Assembly (NCBI GenBank): GCA_028274465.1
Contig: CM051457.1
Location: 70,654,496-70,718,495, forward strand
DNA from: Plantago ovata
Lineage: Eukaryota; Streptophyta; Magnoliopsida; Lamiales; Plantaginaceae
Length of the DNA stretch: 64,000 nt
Direction: 5' to 3'
The position numbers and the translations under genes were made by a program. Of this stretch, positions 1-11,203 are shown one piece after another. Position 1 is the stretch's first letter; every line of letters begins with the position of its first letter. Below the pieces are notes generated by a model that searched no databases, was not told the DNA's origin, and worked only from the letters and a program-made list of their open reading frames with translations.

Positions 1-1
1 T

Positions 2-2296
2 GAAACTGAACAACAAGACAATCAACAAGCTGAACAAACACCAACTCAGCATGAATCTCAACCTGCTCCTGCTGATGCTGAAAATCAAGCACCTGTGCAA
101 GGCGCTGATACTGAAGAGGAATACGCCAGAAAGCGAGCTGCCTTGAAACATGGCAAGAGCAAGTTTTCTAATGCCGAGTTACCTTTACTCGATGCCAAGG
201 TCACTGATACAAACCTTGATGGTGAAGATGAAATGGATGAAGATTACCAAAGAGCACTACAAAACAGTCTCCTAATTCATGCAAGACATACGCAGGATTT
301 GGAAATTGGTCAATCTTCAGGAGTGAATCCAAAGGAAGTCCCCTCCCTTCCACTTACTACTGGTGAAACTCCAGTAATTGAGTCTCAAACGTTGCCCTCA
401 ACAACTACTCAATTTAAACTTACTACTGGTGATACTCCAGCAATTGACTCTCAAACGTTGCCCTCAGCAACTACTCAATTAAAACTAACTACTGGTGAAA
501 CTCCAGTTGTTGAGTCTGAAGCGTTGCCATCAGCAACAACTCAACCAAAAGAAAATGAAGCTGCTGACTTAGGTTCCAACGTTGCTGGCCTTGATGAATC
601 AGATGATGAAGATGATCTATCAGCAAATGAGGATGAAAACTCCAAGAAAGACCCAAAAGTGGTTGAAATTCCTCCTCTTGACTATATAAATGATGTAGAC
701 GATGATTTTAGAGGAGAATTGTTGATGAAAGATGATCAATTTGCTTCAGAACTTAAAGTTCATTCCTTGACCCCAAATCTAGTGCCGTTCCCACGTGTAG
801 AGGAGTTTACTCCTAGAATTTTGGCACTAAAGAAAGTCCATGATGCCTGCAAAGCAGAAGATGAGGCATTGCTTGCTGAGACCCCGCTTGATATCGGAAA
901 GATATTGGCTACAGTGCTGAGACGCACTACTACTCTTACAATAGCTCAGTAAGACATCAGTCTTTACCACAAGAGCTATGAAGAAGATGTAAGTCAAGCA
1001 CTCCGGCTAGCAAAGACCGCATTAGTAAAGACTCAGACTTTCATGGAAGAAAAGGCCGCAACAGAGCGAAGACATGAGGAGAACATGGTGAGTGTTAAAA
1101 ATGAGTTGTCAAAGTTGACTTCTGATCAGCAAGCAATCATCATGAAATACAACAGCCTAAGTACTCTTGCTGAAAATTGCAATGAGTTCTTCTCTTTGCA
1201 CATCACTCCGATGTTGCAATCCATGTCTAATGGGGAAAAGAGAAGTACAAGAAAGATAACCCAAACCCCTCCTATTGTTGATGAGCCACTGCCCATAGAA
1301 CCTCTTGCTGAAAGAGAGCAAAGTTCTAAAAGACAAGCAGAATCTGAGTTAAATTCAGCAAGTCCCAAAAAGAGAAAAACTGCTGCTGAAACTCAAGGTT
1401 TTTGCTACTCTGAAAGTCATCAAGATCTGAATGAAGATGATGATGATGATGATGACAATCAGACAATAGCTCAAGCCATAAGAGCTAGACCTTTAACAGC
1501 CTTAACTCCGTCTGGCCACTCAAAGCATTTCTCTTCTGACTCAAGATCTTCAGCAAGAGATCAAGACAATGCAAAGTCAAGAAGAAGAAGGCAAAGACAT
1601 GAAGAAAAGAGGCTGGCCAGCATTGCTATTGGCTCCGGCATTGAATATACAAAGACCAGCAATGATGAAACCACTCAGAACGTGATCAGAAACGTTCATG
1701 GTTGCTGGATCTTAAAGCTGGAAGACTTGCTGGTGAATGAGTTCTTTCCAACAGCCATATTGAACCAAATGTTCACTTGGATTGATCTCAAGGTAAAAAG
1801 GAAAGAAAGGGCTGAGTCCCTCCCAAGAAATATTGCTGGGAGATGGTTGAATCTAGAAGTCTCAGTAAGAAGAACTGCAATTGGTAAGTCTATAAGACAG
1901 GAACCTGAATTGGTAAAACCAGTTGGCATTGCTTATTACTCTAACCTAGTGACCAAGAAGACAAAGAAGAGACTTGGATTGATTCCTTATGAGTATTTCT
2001 ATCTCACTGCTAAGGATCAAGAAGAAGATCTTCTCTGGCTAAGGAAGATTCATCCTAAAAGCATTTCAGATACACAGCTTCTCCATGCCAGCAATTGGGG
2101 CATGCATTTGTGGGTAACACATTACATGGAAATGAATGCTGAAAAGCATCATCATACTGCCTGCAAAAATGCAAGGATTCTTCAATTACAAGTCCGTAGG
2201 CTACTTGAGAATTACGCAAAGGACTGTATTGAATTCACTGCACTTGCTGAGAAGAGTGTAAGAGAGATTTTGAGAAAATCCTCTGAAAGAGCTTAA
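2..2296 (+). pseudogene. Extra ORF of copia element 1, C-terminal part, one nonsense codon
   Basis: The reading frame is open from the window edge to the stop at 2296 except for one TAA at 950-952, where element A has an AAA lysine codon. The visible part contains a Gln/Pro-rich stretch, three 22-residue repeats, an acidic Asp/Glu tract, a helical coiled-coil-like region (about nt 955-1230), a PKKRK-type basic cluster near nt 1365, an Arg-rich cluster (RRRRQR) near nt 1585, and a conserved ~210-residue C-terminal domain (about nt 1670-2290). I recognise no catalytic motif, signal peptide or membrane segment. The basic clusters suggest a nuclear protein. The start lies outside the window. Function unknown; the same protein is encoded in elements A, B and C. 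Confidence 0.8.
353..550 (+). repeat. 66-bp coding minisatellite, three copies
   Basis: Three in-frame 66-bp units encode variants of a 22-residue repeat built around TTGETPVIESQTLPSATTQ. The unit borders are 353-418, 419-484 and 485-550. The same block occurs in elements A, B and C with different internal deletions, so it is a length-variable part of the extra protein. Confidence 0.85.
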
Positions 2297-2560
2297 CTCT
2301 CTGTAATAGTTCTTTTAAAGTTTTTATTTGCTGATTTTGTTTAGTTATCTCTGCTCTTTCCTGTAAACTTACTGAAAGATAACTATCAGCAATAAAGCTT
2401 TTGACTCTTATTGGTTTTCGATTATGCAACTTACTTATGCTTACTGTTTAATTATTCAAGTATGCTTGCATTAATCAACTGATTTATTCAACATCAGAAA
2501 CCTCTAAAAGGGTAACAATTAATTTAGCCATGGATTGCTAACATCAAAAAGGGGGAAATT
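2297..2560 (+). other. 3' untranslated region with polypurine tract of element 1
   Basis: This AT-rich non-coding stretch separates the extra-ORF stop from the LTR. Its last 15 bp (2546-2560, AAAAAGGGGGAAATT) form the polypurine tract that primes plus-strand DNA synthesis, directly abutting the LTR start TGTTAGG. The same arrangement is seen in elements A, B and C. Confidence 0.8.
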
Positions 2561-3608
2561 TGTTAGGAAACTTGTAATTTTGATGAGCAATTAACCATGC
2601 TAAATTAAGGAAAGTCCAGTAACTCGTACTCTTAAGGTCCATAGGAATTTAGAATTTTAAGGACATTGTAAAAGAGGAACGTTTGCTGAAGACTTAGAGT
2701 AGGTGCTAGATATGTTGGTTTTACCGCTTATGATGTATCTTGTTTTCTGAAAAGAAAAACAACCTATTGAAGCATTTGCTGATGATGTACTTTGTTTTTA
2801 CAAACAAACTATTGAAGCATTTAGAACCACTCAGAAACTTGAAGATTTCGAAGACTGAAGACTAGAAGATTTCTGAAGACTGGTATCTACAAAGGCACAT
2901 GTTACTCAGAAAGTGGAAACTTCAGCAACAACATTGCATAAGTGAAAATCTGAACGACAGAGTAGGTTGTGCTTGCTGAAACTGAGACTGACCACTTGCT
3001 GATGGAACATTTGTGACCTCTTGCTGAAAGTACTTATTTTTGCGCTCCAATGTTACTGTTTGAATTTCATTCAAATGAGCATTAAATGCAAAGCATGCAC
3101 GCGAAGGACAGGAAGACTAGAAGACAAACAAGGACGCTGTTGAAAGTACAAAAGCTAGATAGTGACATTTTAAGGAACAAAAGCCTTAGAATTTGAAATT
3201 CAAACGGCTCCTTATTTCATTATAAATAGAGGTCATCCGGCAAAGAGTTGAAGTGTGTCAACAACGTGATCATACTCTCACTTGTGCTTAAACTCACATA
3301 CTCTTCAATACTCTTTACTGCCATTGATCCGTTCCAAGACTTAAAGCTTGAAAAACTATTTGTGAAGAAGTAGAACTTACACGACTAAGAAATTAGTTAA
3401 GTGTTCTTTCTTTCTTTCGAACAAGAACAAGTCTTGACACTAGAAACAATCAAATTTGTTTACTGCAAAGTATTCAAAGTTTTGTTTCTTAGATTACTTG
3501 TTGTAACTGAATAAGTTATAATTAAGTTATCTCACCCCAAAACTCTCTAACTGAAAATACACCCTTTCAGGCGTGATATTCAGGGGGAACTTAATCGAGC
3601 ATAGTGTT
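2561..3608 (+). repeat. 3' LTR of copia element 1, truncated
   Basis: The LTR begins TGTTAGGAAACTTG immediately after the polypurine tract. It matches the complete LTR of element C (42935-44622) until about 3603, then is interrupted by the inverted LTR of element A. I count six exact TTGCTGA/TCAGCAA heptamers in this fragment. Confidence 0.88.
3221..3228 (+). promoter_or_regulatory. LTR TATA box, element 1
   Basis: TATAAATA lies about 660 bp into the LTR. The same box and flanks are conserved in the LTRs of A (4516-4523), B (14838-14845) and C (43716-43723), which supports a functional U3 promoter. Confidence 0.7.
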
Positions 3609-5166
3609 TGTTGGTCCCTTTAAACAACAAGAAAAGACTAGAGGGGGGGGGGGTGAATAGTCTTTTCAAACTTTCGTCGTTTAAAACTTTCTCAGCAAGT
3701 GCTTATTACTTTTCAGTAATCAGTTTGATGATACTTAACTTTCTCAGCAAGCGCAAGTTACTTTACAGTAACTATGTTTGCTGATACTTCAAATCAGAGA
3801 GCGGAAGTCTTTGATACAATAAGTGCTTTTTCAGTAAATGAAGGTTTCAGCAAGTGATGTGAGTGACTGTGTACAGATAGATATGATTTGCTGAAAACCA
3901 AGTACAGTAAGTAAATCACACAAACAATTTTATAGTGGTATCTTAGAGTGGCGTAATCTCTCAACTAATCCACTTTGTCCTTTCTAGGACTGAATCCACT
4001 AAGATAAGATTGAGGTTCCTTACAACACCTATCTAAAGCGATCCAAACAGAAACCAAAGCACACTTGCTTCGTCTCCAACCTAATCTAGAGAACGTAACC
4101 TTGTTCTCCACCAAACTTGGTACTTTTAATCAGCAAAACTATGCTCGATTAAGTTCCCCCTGAATATCACGCCTGAAAGGGTGTATTTTCAGTTAGAGAG
4201 GTTTGGGATGAGATAACTTAATTATAACTTATTCAGTTACAACAAGTAACCTAAGAAACAAAACTTTGAATACTTCGCATTAAACAAGTTCGATTGTTTC
4301 TGGTGTCAAGACTTGTTCTTGTTCGAAAGAAAGAAAGAACACTTAACTAATTTCTTAGTCGTGTAAATTATACTTCTTCACAAGTAGCTTTTTCAAGCTT
4401 TAAGTCTTGGAACGGATCAATGGCAGTAGGAGTATTGAAGGGTATGTGAGTTTTAAGCACAAGTGAGAGTATGATCACGTTGTTGACACACTTCAACTCT
4501 TTGCCGGATGACCTCTATTTATAGTGAAATAAGGAGCCGTTTGAATTTTAAATTCCAAGGCTTTTGTTCCTTAAAATGTCACTATCTTGCTTTTGTCCTT
4601 TCAGCAGCGTCCTTGTTTGTCTTCTAGTCTTCATGTCCTTCGCGTGCATGCTTTGCATTTAATGCTTATTTGAATAAAATTCAAACAGTAACATTGGAGC
4701 GCAAATACTAGTACTTTCAGCAAGAGGTCACATATGTTCTATCAGCAAGTGGTCAGTCTCAGTTTCAGCAAGCACAACCTACTCTGTCATATAGATTTTC
4801 ACTTATGCAATGTTGTTGCTGAAGTTTCCACTTTCTGAGCAACATGTGCCTTTGTAGATACCAGTCTTCAGATCTTCAAAATCTTCAAGTTTCTGAGCGG
4901 TTCTAAATGCTTCAATAGTTTGTTTGTAAAAACAAAGTACATCATCAGCAAATGCTTCAATAGGTTGTATTTCTTTTCAGAAAACAAGATACATCATAAG
5001 CGGTAAAACCAACCTATCTAGCACCTACTCTAAGTCTTCAGCAAACGTTCCTCTTTTACAATGTCCTTAAAATTCTAAATTCCTATGGACCTTAAGAGTA
5101 CTAGTTACTGGACTTTCCTTAATTTAGCATGGTTAATTGCTCATCAAAATTACAAGTTTCCTAACA
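3609..5166 (-). repeat. 3' LTR of copia element A
   Basis: This LTR is complete at both ends (TGTTAGG ... CCAACA on the minus strand), 1,558 bp long, and homologous to the LTRs of elements 1, B and C. It carries a run of about 11 G on the plus strand near its terminus (about 3641-3652), which is shorter or interrupted in the other copies. With element 1 it forms a large inverted repeat. Confidence 0.9.
4516..4523 (-). promoter_or_regulatory. LTR TATA box, element A
   Basis: The minus strand reads TATAAATA followed by a conserved GAGGTCATCCGGC segment, equivalent to the box in the other three LTRs. Confidence 0.7.
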
Positions 5167-5429
5167 AGTTTCCCCCTTTTTGATGTTAGCAATCCATGGC
5201 TAAATTAATTGTTACCCTTTTAGAGGTTTCTGATGTTGAATAAATCAGTTGATTAATGCAAGCATACTTGAATAATTAAACAGTAAGCATAAGTAAATTG
5301 CATAATCAATAACCAATAAGAGTCAAAAGCTTCATTGCTGATAGTTATCTTTCAGAAGTTTACAAGAAATAGCAGAGATAACTAAACAAAATCAGCAAGG
5401 AAAAACTTTAAAAGAACTATTACAGAGAT
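5167..5429 (-). other. 3' UTR and polypurine tract of element A
   Basis: On the minus strand AAAAAGGGGGAAACT (about 5167-5182) directly precedes the LTR and is the polypurine tract. The rest is AT-rich spacer homologous to 2297-2560, with no ORF. Confidence 0.75.
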
Positions 5430-7172
5430 TTAAGCTCTTCCAGAGGATTTTCTCAAAATCTCTCTTACACTCTTCTCAGCAAGTGCAGTAAATTCAACAC
5501 AGTCCTTTTCGTAGTTCTCAAGTAGCCTACGGACTTGTAATTGAAGAATCCTTGCATTTTTGCAGGTAGTATGATGATGCTTTTCAGCATTCATTTCCAT
5601 GTAATGAGTTACCCACAAATGCATGCCCCAATTGCTGGCATTGAGAAGTTGTGTATCTGAAATGCTTTTAGGATGAATCTTTCTTAGCCAGAGAAGATCT
5701 TCTTCTTGATCCTTATCAATGAGATAAAAGTACTCATAAGGAATCAATCCAAGTCTCTTCTTTGTTTTCTTGGTTACTGGGTCAGAGTAATAAGCAATGC
5801 CAACTGGTTTTATCAAATCTGGTTCTTGTCTTATAGATTTACCAATTGCAGTTCTTCTTACTGAGACTTCAAGATTCAACCATCTCCCAGAAATATTTCT
5901 TGGAAGGGACTCATCCCTTTGATTCCTTTTTACCTTGAGTTCAATCCATGTGAACATTTGTTTCAATATGGCTGTAGGAAAGAACTCATTCACCAACAAG
6001 TCTTCCAGCTTTAAGATCCAGCAACCATGAATGTTTCTGATCACATTCTGAGTGGTTTCATCATTGCTGGTCTTTGTATACTCGATGCCGGAGCCAATAG
6101 CAATGCTGGCTAGCCTCTTTTCATCCTGTCTTTGCCTTCTTCTTCTTGACTTTGCATTGTTTTGATCTCTTGCTGAAGATCTTGAGTCAGAAGAGAAATG
6201 CTTTGAGTGGCCAGACGGAGTTAAGGCTGTGATTGGTCTAGCTCTTATGGCTTGAGCTATTGTCTGATTGTCATCATCATCATCATCTTCATTCAGATCT
6301 TGATGACTTTCAGTGTGGCAAAAATGTTGAGTTTCAGCAGTAGTTTTTCTCTTTTTGGGACTTGCTGAATTTAACTCAGATTCTGCTTGCCTTTTAGAAC
6401 TTTGCTCTCTTTCAGCAAGAGGTTCTATGGGCAGTGGCTCATCAACAGTAGGAGGGGTTTGGGTTCTTTTTCTTGTACTTCTCTTTTCCCCCTTAGACAT
6501 GGATTGCAACATCGGAGTGATGTGCAAAGAATAGAACTCATTGCAGTTTTCAGCAAGAGTACTTAAGTTGTTGTATTTCATGATGATTTGTTGCTGATCA
6601 GAAGTCATCTTTGACAACTCTTTTTGAATACTCACCATGTTCTCCTCATGTCTTTTCTCTGTTGCGGCCTTATCTTCCATGAAAGTCTGAGCCTTTACTA
6701 GAGCGGTCTTTGCTAACCGGAGTGCTTGACTTACATCTTCTTCATAGCTCTTGTGATAAAGACTGATGTCTTTCTGAGCTATTGTAAGAGTAGTAGTGCG
6801 TCTCAGCACTGTAGCCAATATTTTCCCAATGTCAAGCGGGCTCTCAGCAAGCAATGCCTCATCTTCTGCTTTGCAGGCATCATGGACTTTCTTCAGTGCC
6901 AGAATTCTAGGAGTAAACTCCTCAACTCGTGGGAACGGCACTAGGTTTGGGGTCAAGGAATGAACTTTCAGTTCTGAAGCAAACTGATCATCTTTCATCA
7001 GCAATTCTCCTCTCAAATCATCGTCTACATCATTTATATAATCAGGAGGAGGGATTTGAACCACTTTGGGATCTCTCTTGGATTGTTCATCCTCGTTTGC
7101 TGATAGATCATCTTCATCCTCAGATTCATCAAGGTCAGCAACCTTGGAACCTAAGTCAGCAGCTTCATTTCC

Positions 7173-7370
7173 TTTTGGTTAAGTTGTTGCTGATGGCAAC
7201 GCTTCAGACTCAACAACTGGAGTTTCACCAGTAGTTAGTTTTAATTGAGTAGTTGCTGAGGGCAACGTTTGAGACTCAATTACTGGAGTTTCGCCAGTAG
7301 TTAGTTTTAATTGAGTAGTTGCTGAGGGCAACGTTTGAGACTCAATTACTGGAGTTTCGCCAGTAGTAAA
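7173..7370 (-). repeat. 66-bp coding minisatellite in element A, three copies
   Basis: Three in-frame 66-bp units encode the TTGETPV(I/V)ESQTLPSATTQ repeat. The TAA nonsense codon of this copy (7181-7179) falls in the third unit. Confidence 0.85.
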
Positions 7371-8291
7371 TGGAAGGGAGGGGACTTCCTTTTGTTTTAC
7401 TCCTGAAGATTGACCAATTTCTAGATCCTGCGTATGCCTTGCATGGATCATGAGACTGTTTTGTAGAGCGCGTTGGTAATCTTCATCCAATTCATCGTCA
7501 TCATCAAGGTTTGCATCAGTGACCTTGGCATCAGAAAGTTGGCCCTTGCCATGTTTCAAGGCAGCTCGCTTTCTGGCATATTCTTCTTCAGTATCAGCAC
7601 CTTGTACAGGTGCTTGATTTTCAGCATTAGCAGGAGCAGGTTGAGATTCATGATGAGGTTGTGGTTGTTCAGCTTGCTGATTGTCTTGTTGTTCAGTTTC
7701 AGCAACTGTCATTTTTAGTCCCCCAGCATCAGGACTTGGACCTTGATTGTCATCATCGTCATCCTTTTTGTCCTTTGAATCTTTCCCTTCATCATCACTG
7801 GGATCAGTTGGAATGTTTTCATCTTCTTCCTCTTCATCATCATTAGTCAGAATTACTAGCTCGAGATGCTTGTATAAAGCAACACTCGTTACTTCCTCTT
7901 CCTCATTTATTTTGTGGGGATCAGCCACCACGGGTACAAATAAACCCTTGAGCATCACAGCTTGTTCAGCTGAAGAGGCACTCTTGAATTTTGCCTTCAT
8001 ATTCTCTCTGATTTGAGAAATCAGATTTGAGCTCATTTGCTGAGAATATGACATGTCTTCAGGAAGTATGGAGTGGACAAACGTCTCGAGCTTCAGCAGA
8101 GAAGATCTCTTTTTCTCGTTTGAAAGATGAAGATGGAGATCAGAAAAATCCATTCTTCTGTACCTTTGCCAGTTGTTGACAGACTTAGCAACTCTGGACA
8201 AGGTTGTTCTTTTGAAGTTCAAGTACAGTTCCTCAGAACTTACTTGTGGATCCTCAGTGATGTGCACCACTTTAGTGGTCTCCTTTAGAGC

Positions 8292-8660
8292 CTGAAAAAG
8301 AACAATATTTAGATCAGGAGAGGTTTGGATAATTGCTTTAGAGTTCAAAGCTGAAACATGAATTACCTGCTGAGATTCAGCAAGCTCATGTTGTACAATT
8401 TCCATTCCTTGAGGAGCTTGAGTAGCATCCTCCATTTGTTCATCCTGAAATAAATATGAGTTAGACACAAGTACTAAGCTATCAAACTTAGTTTTATTAC
8501 CAAAAACGTTAACTACCTGCTGAGCAGGGAGTGTTGATTCTGGTGCAGAGGCTTCAGCAACAATCTGACTTGCATCTTGAGAAGTCTGTAGAGATATCAT
8601 AATATTAGCAAAAGAATAAGTTTCCGAAAGTTAAGTTTTACTGATGGTTGAGTTATCTAC
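8292..8660 (-). other. Three short introns flanking two mini-exons in the extra gene
   Basis: Introns 8660-8586 (75 bp), 8516-8445 (72 bp) and 8366-8292 (75 bp) each begin GTA and end CAG. The mini-exons between them are 69 and 78 bp, all phase 0. Every upstream exon ends in codons for Gln-Gln (CAGCAG). Element B keeps the same boundaries (35278-35205, 35135-35064, 34985-34911). All three lengths in A are multiples of three, and introns 2 and 3 lack stops, so their retention would keep the frame; intron 1 contains an in-frame TAA. RNA data would settle this. Confidence 0.72.
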
Positions 8661-10893
8661 CTGCTGGAGATGGACAGGTTGTGGCTCAGTCCTTTCAGCA
8701 TTAACAGTTTCTTCATTTTCTGGGACTGTTTCTTCAGCAGACTTCTTGGCTTGCTCTGTTTGAGAAAGCTGCACGGTTTCAGCAATCTCCCTTGTCTCTG
8801 AAATGACAAGTTGAGCAGAAGCATCTTGACCTTTAAGCTCACTGCTTGTCATGAAGACATCAATGGATTTGTTGGATGATTCTTCAATCTCCAACTCCAT
8901 TTGTTGGCTTATAGCTTCCAGTACAAGATGGACTTTGTCAATTGATGTCTTTGGTGAACTTGGGTCAGTATTCTCAGCATTCAGAGATGCGTCGTTGAAT
9001 AATGCTTGTTGTGTTTCTTCAGCAACTTCTGGAACTTGAACCATTGCTGTCTCAGCAACTAGTTCTTCAACAACCGTGGTTTCAGCAACTTGATGAGTTG
9101 CTTGTTCAGCAACCATCTTTTCAGCAGCATCAACAAGTGCCGCAGTTCTCAGATCAGCAGCAATATCACTTGCTGGTTCCAGAGTTTGATCATCTAGATT
9201 ATCTACAATGTAGATATCTGGGACTTGGGCAGGAATTTCATTTCCACTGCCTTGTGGTCTGTTCTCAGTAGAAGGATCAACATTGAGTCGATCATTGAAG
9301 GCTTCCGCAAACACTTCAATGTTGCTGACATAGGCTTCAGTAACTACCTTGTCAACATCTACTGGAACTTGCGTTTCAGCAATTGTCTGGGAATTGTCTG
9401 AGAGGTCATGGACAATAGGTACTGACTTGCGAGCCAGTGTTTTCTTCCTTGTGTTACTTGTCCTTTTCCTCTTGGGTACAGGGTTTGCTGATGACGCTGC
9501 AGTCTGAGTGTCATCATCAGCTTTCCTCTTTTTCTTGTTAGATTTCTTCAGTTTCCCAGCAGAGGCGTCAGTAGTTGCATTTTCAGCAACGGGAGTAGTG
9601 GTGTCAGCATGATCACCATCTAGAGCAGTTTCATCTTTTTCACCACCATCTACAGCAGTTTCATCTTTGTCACCACCATCTACAGCAGTTTCATCTCTAA
9701 GTTGCTGAGTGGTGACATTTGCAGCTGTTGTATACCTTTCTTGCTGACTTGAGCTGACAACATCTGCAGCTGTTGTCTTCTTAGATTTTTCAAGTTTCTT
9801 GCCAGCATTCTTAGGTACATTCTGCTTGTAGAAGGATCTTCCCACATTGCATACAGATTTCTTGATTGGCAATGGGTTTCTCAGCTGAATCCTGAAATGT
9901 TCAAGGATATAGCATATCTTTATTCCATACATAACTGGAAAGGAAGATGAGACCTTGTTGTCTTCCACCTTAACCTTGAACTTAGTGACACAATCAACAA
10001 GCCTGTTGAAAATGTACTTAGCCCAGTTAAGTTCCGTTTTATTTTCATGGATATGCATCAGCAGCGGCCACCTTCTCAGGCCTACTTGGTCTATTCCTCC
10101 AACTTGGGAGTCTAAAACTTTAATCAGTAGCAGAGCTACTAGACCAAGTGAATGGCAGAGATGCTTCCTCTTAACGTGCTTTGTCCAAGTCACGGGAGCA
10201 ATCTCTCCTTTCTTCATTTTCTCATTTCTGACGTCACTATAGAAAGCTTCAATTTCTTCGTCAGTGGCAGTGACGTCATCTTCAGTTCCAGTGGTTGGAA
10301 TCTGAAAAAATTCCGCTAAATCAGTCCATTTCAGGACGATTTGCGTGTTCTGAACTGTAGTAAAGATCACTTTTTAGTGACTCCTTTACTATCAGTTAGG
10401 GACTGGATTTCTGCATTATTGTAGAACTCCATTGTGTCCAACATACTCACTTGCTTAGTGTGAGCAGTTATAAAATTCATGAGGCCTTGCTGCTTCATAA
10501 ATTCAAACGCCTCTTCATTTTCATCGTCAAGTTCTTGTTCATAGAAGTATCGAATATACTTCTCTTTTGCAAATCCACCCCATTGCATCATCATCTCACA
10601 CTTTGCAGTGTCAAGATATGAAGGAGGCATAGGTTTTTCCGATATTCTATCGTTTTTCAACACAACTTTCGTTGTCTTTGATGCCGGAGCAGTGCGTTTC
10701 TCAGCACTGTCAACCTTAGACGACTTGGAGGTCTTGGAGGACTGTCTCTTTGGTGCCATTTCTTTTTATAGAGAAGAGAATGTGTACGAAAAAGATAGTT
10801 TACTTTTTGACCGGAGGTACAGTAGATTCAGGCTAAAATTTGCAGAGAAAGGAAATGTGAGTTAAAGAATTTTGTCATTTCTCTAACTCCTTC

Positions 10894-10942
10894 TTTATAT
10901 ATTGTCTCTGATGTGTGAGAAACTCAATCGATTTGAGTTCTC
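10894..10942 (-). promoter_or_regulatory. Internal promoter of the extra gene: TATA box and adjacent palindrome
   Basis: On the minus strand TATATAAA lies at 10901-10894, about 135 bp upstream of the ATG at 10759. Just upstream is a 26-bp imperfect palindrome centred on ATCGAT (10917-10942), followed by a TCAGCAA heptamer on plus. Element B conserves both (TATA 37471-37478, palindrome 37494-37519). The 5' leader between TATA and ATG has no upstream ORF of note. This suggests the extra gene is transcribed separately from the LTR-driven genomic RNA. Confidence 0.6.
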
Positions 10943-11203
10943 AGCAAGGGTAAAACAGAGAAACAAAGGCGTTAGTGGAGCCTTTGCATTGAATGCGTAG
11001 TGACCCACTAACTAAAACCGTCAGAGCGCTCTCTCTCTTTGTTTTGTTAACCGTTAGATCAATAACTCCTTAATTAAGGGATTAGATTGCTTGCTGAAAT
11101 AGACAAGAATCTTTTCAGCGAGTTTGCATTAATAGCCTAGATACTTGCTGAAAGTTCCCCCTTACTTAGATATCTCATATTTTCTTAAGTTTAAAAGATA
11201 TTT
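10943..11203 (-). other. Spacer upstream of the extra-gene promoter, element A
   Basis: Non-coding. It contains dispersed TTGCTGA-type heptamers and a polypurine-like run on the minus strand near 11155-11165 (complement of TTCCCCCTTAC). Multiple internal polypurine tracts upstream of the 3' LTR are a known trait of Sireviruses. The matching region in element B (37520-37863) has an extra ~75-bp insert around 37650-37725. Confidence 0.5.

Larger units (their letters stand above)
1..3608 (+). mobile_element. Copia element 1, 3' part (Sirevirus-like family)
   Basis: This is the 3' end of a Ty1/copia element lying on the plus strand. It holds the C-terminal half of the family's extra ORF (2-2296), a polypurine tract and the first 1,048 bp of a 3' LTR. 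The LTR stops at 3608, where the inverted LTR end of element A begins with TGTTGGTCCC. The last ~0.6 kb of this LTR is therefore missing here and would be expected beyond the far end of element A. Family membership is clear from near-identity to elements A, B and C in the same window; assignment to Sirevirus-type copia rests on the pol and extra-ORF layout seen in A and B. Confidence 0.88.
5430..10759 (-). pseudogene. Extra gene of copia element A: large nuclear-type protein with three introns, two disabling changes
   Basis: The gene starts at the ATG at 10759, with a MAPKRQSSK N-terminus. I infer exons 10759-8661, 8585-8517, 8444-8367 and 8291-5430, giving about 1,700 codons once one missing base near 10372 is allowed for. 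With that base, exon 1 is exactly 700 codons and all junctions are phase 0. A TAA at 7179-7181 replaces the CAA of element 1. Visible parts in order: a basic N-terminus; a domain (about residues 45-285) resembling the plant retrotransposon 'putative plant transposon protein' family; a lysine-rich stretch with several KKKRK/KRKR clusters; three DETAVDGG-type repeats; long Glu/Thr/Val-rich VAE-rich sequence; an acidic tract; the 22-residue repeats; a coiled coil; and a conserved C-terminal domain. No membrane segment is evident, so an envelope role is unlikely. A nuclear DNA- or chromatin-binding role is inference. Confidence 0.75.

Noticed and set aside
5430..10759. Retroviral-type envelope protein
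   Set aside because: The position after pol invites this label, but there is no signal peptide, membrane segment or glycoprotein-like Cys pattern, and there are several nuclear-type basic clusters.
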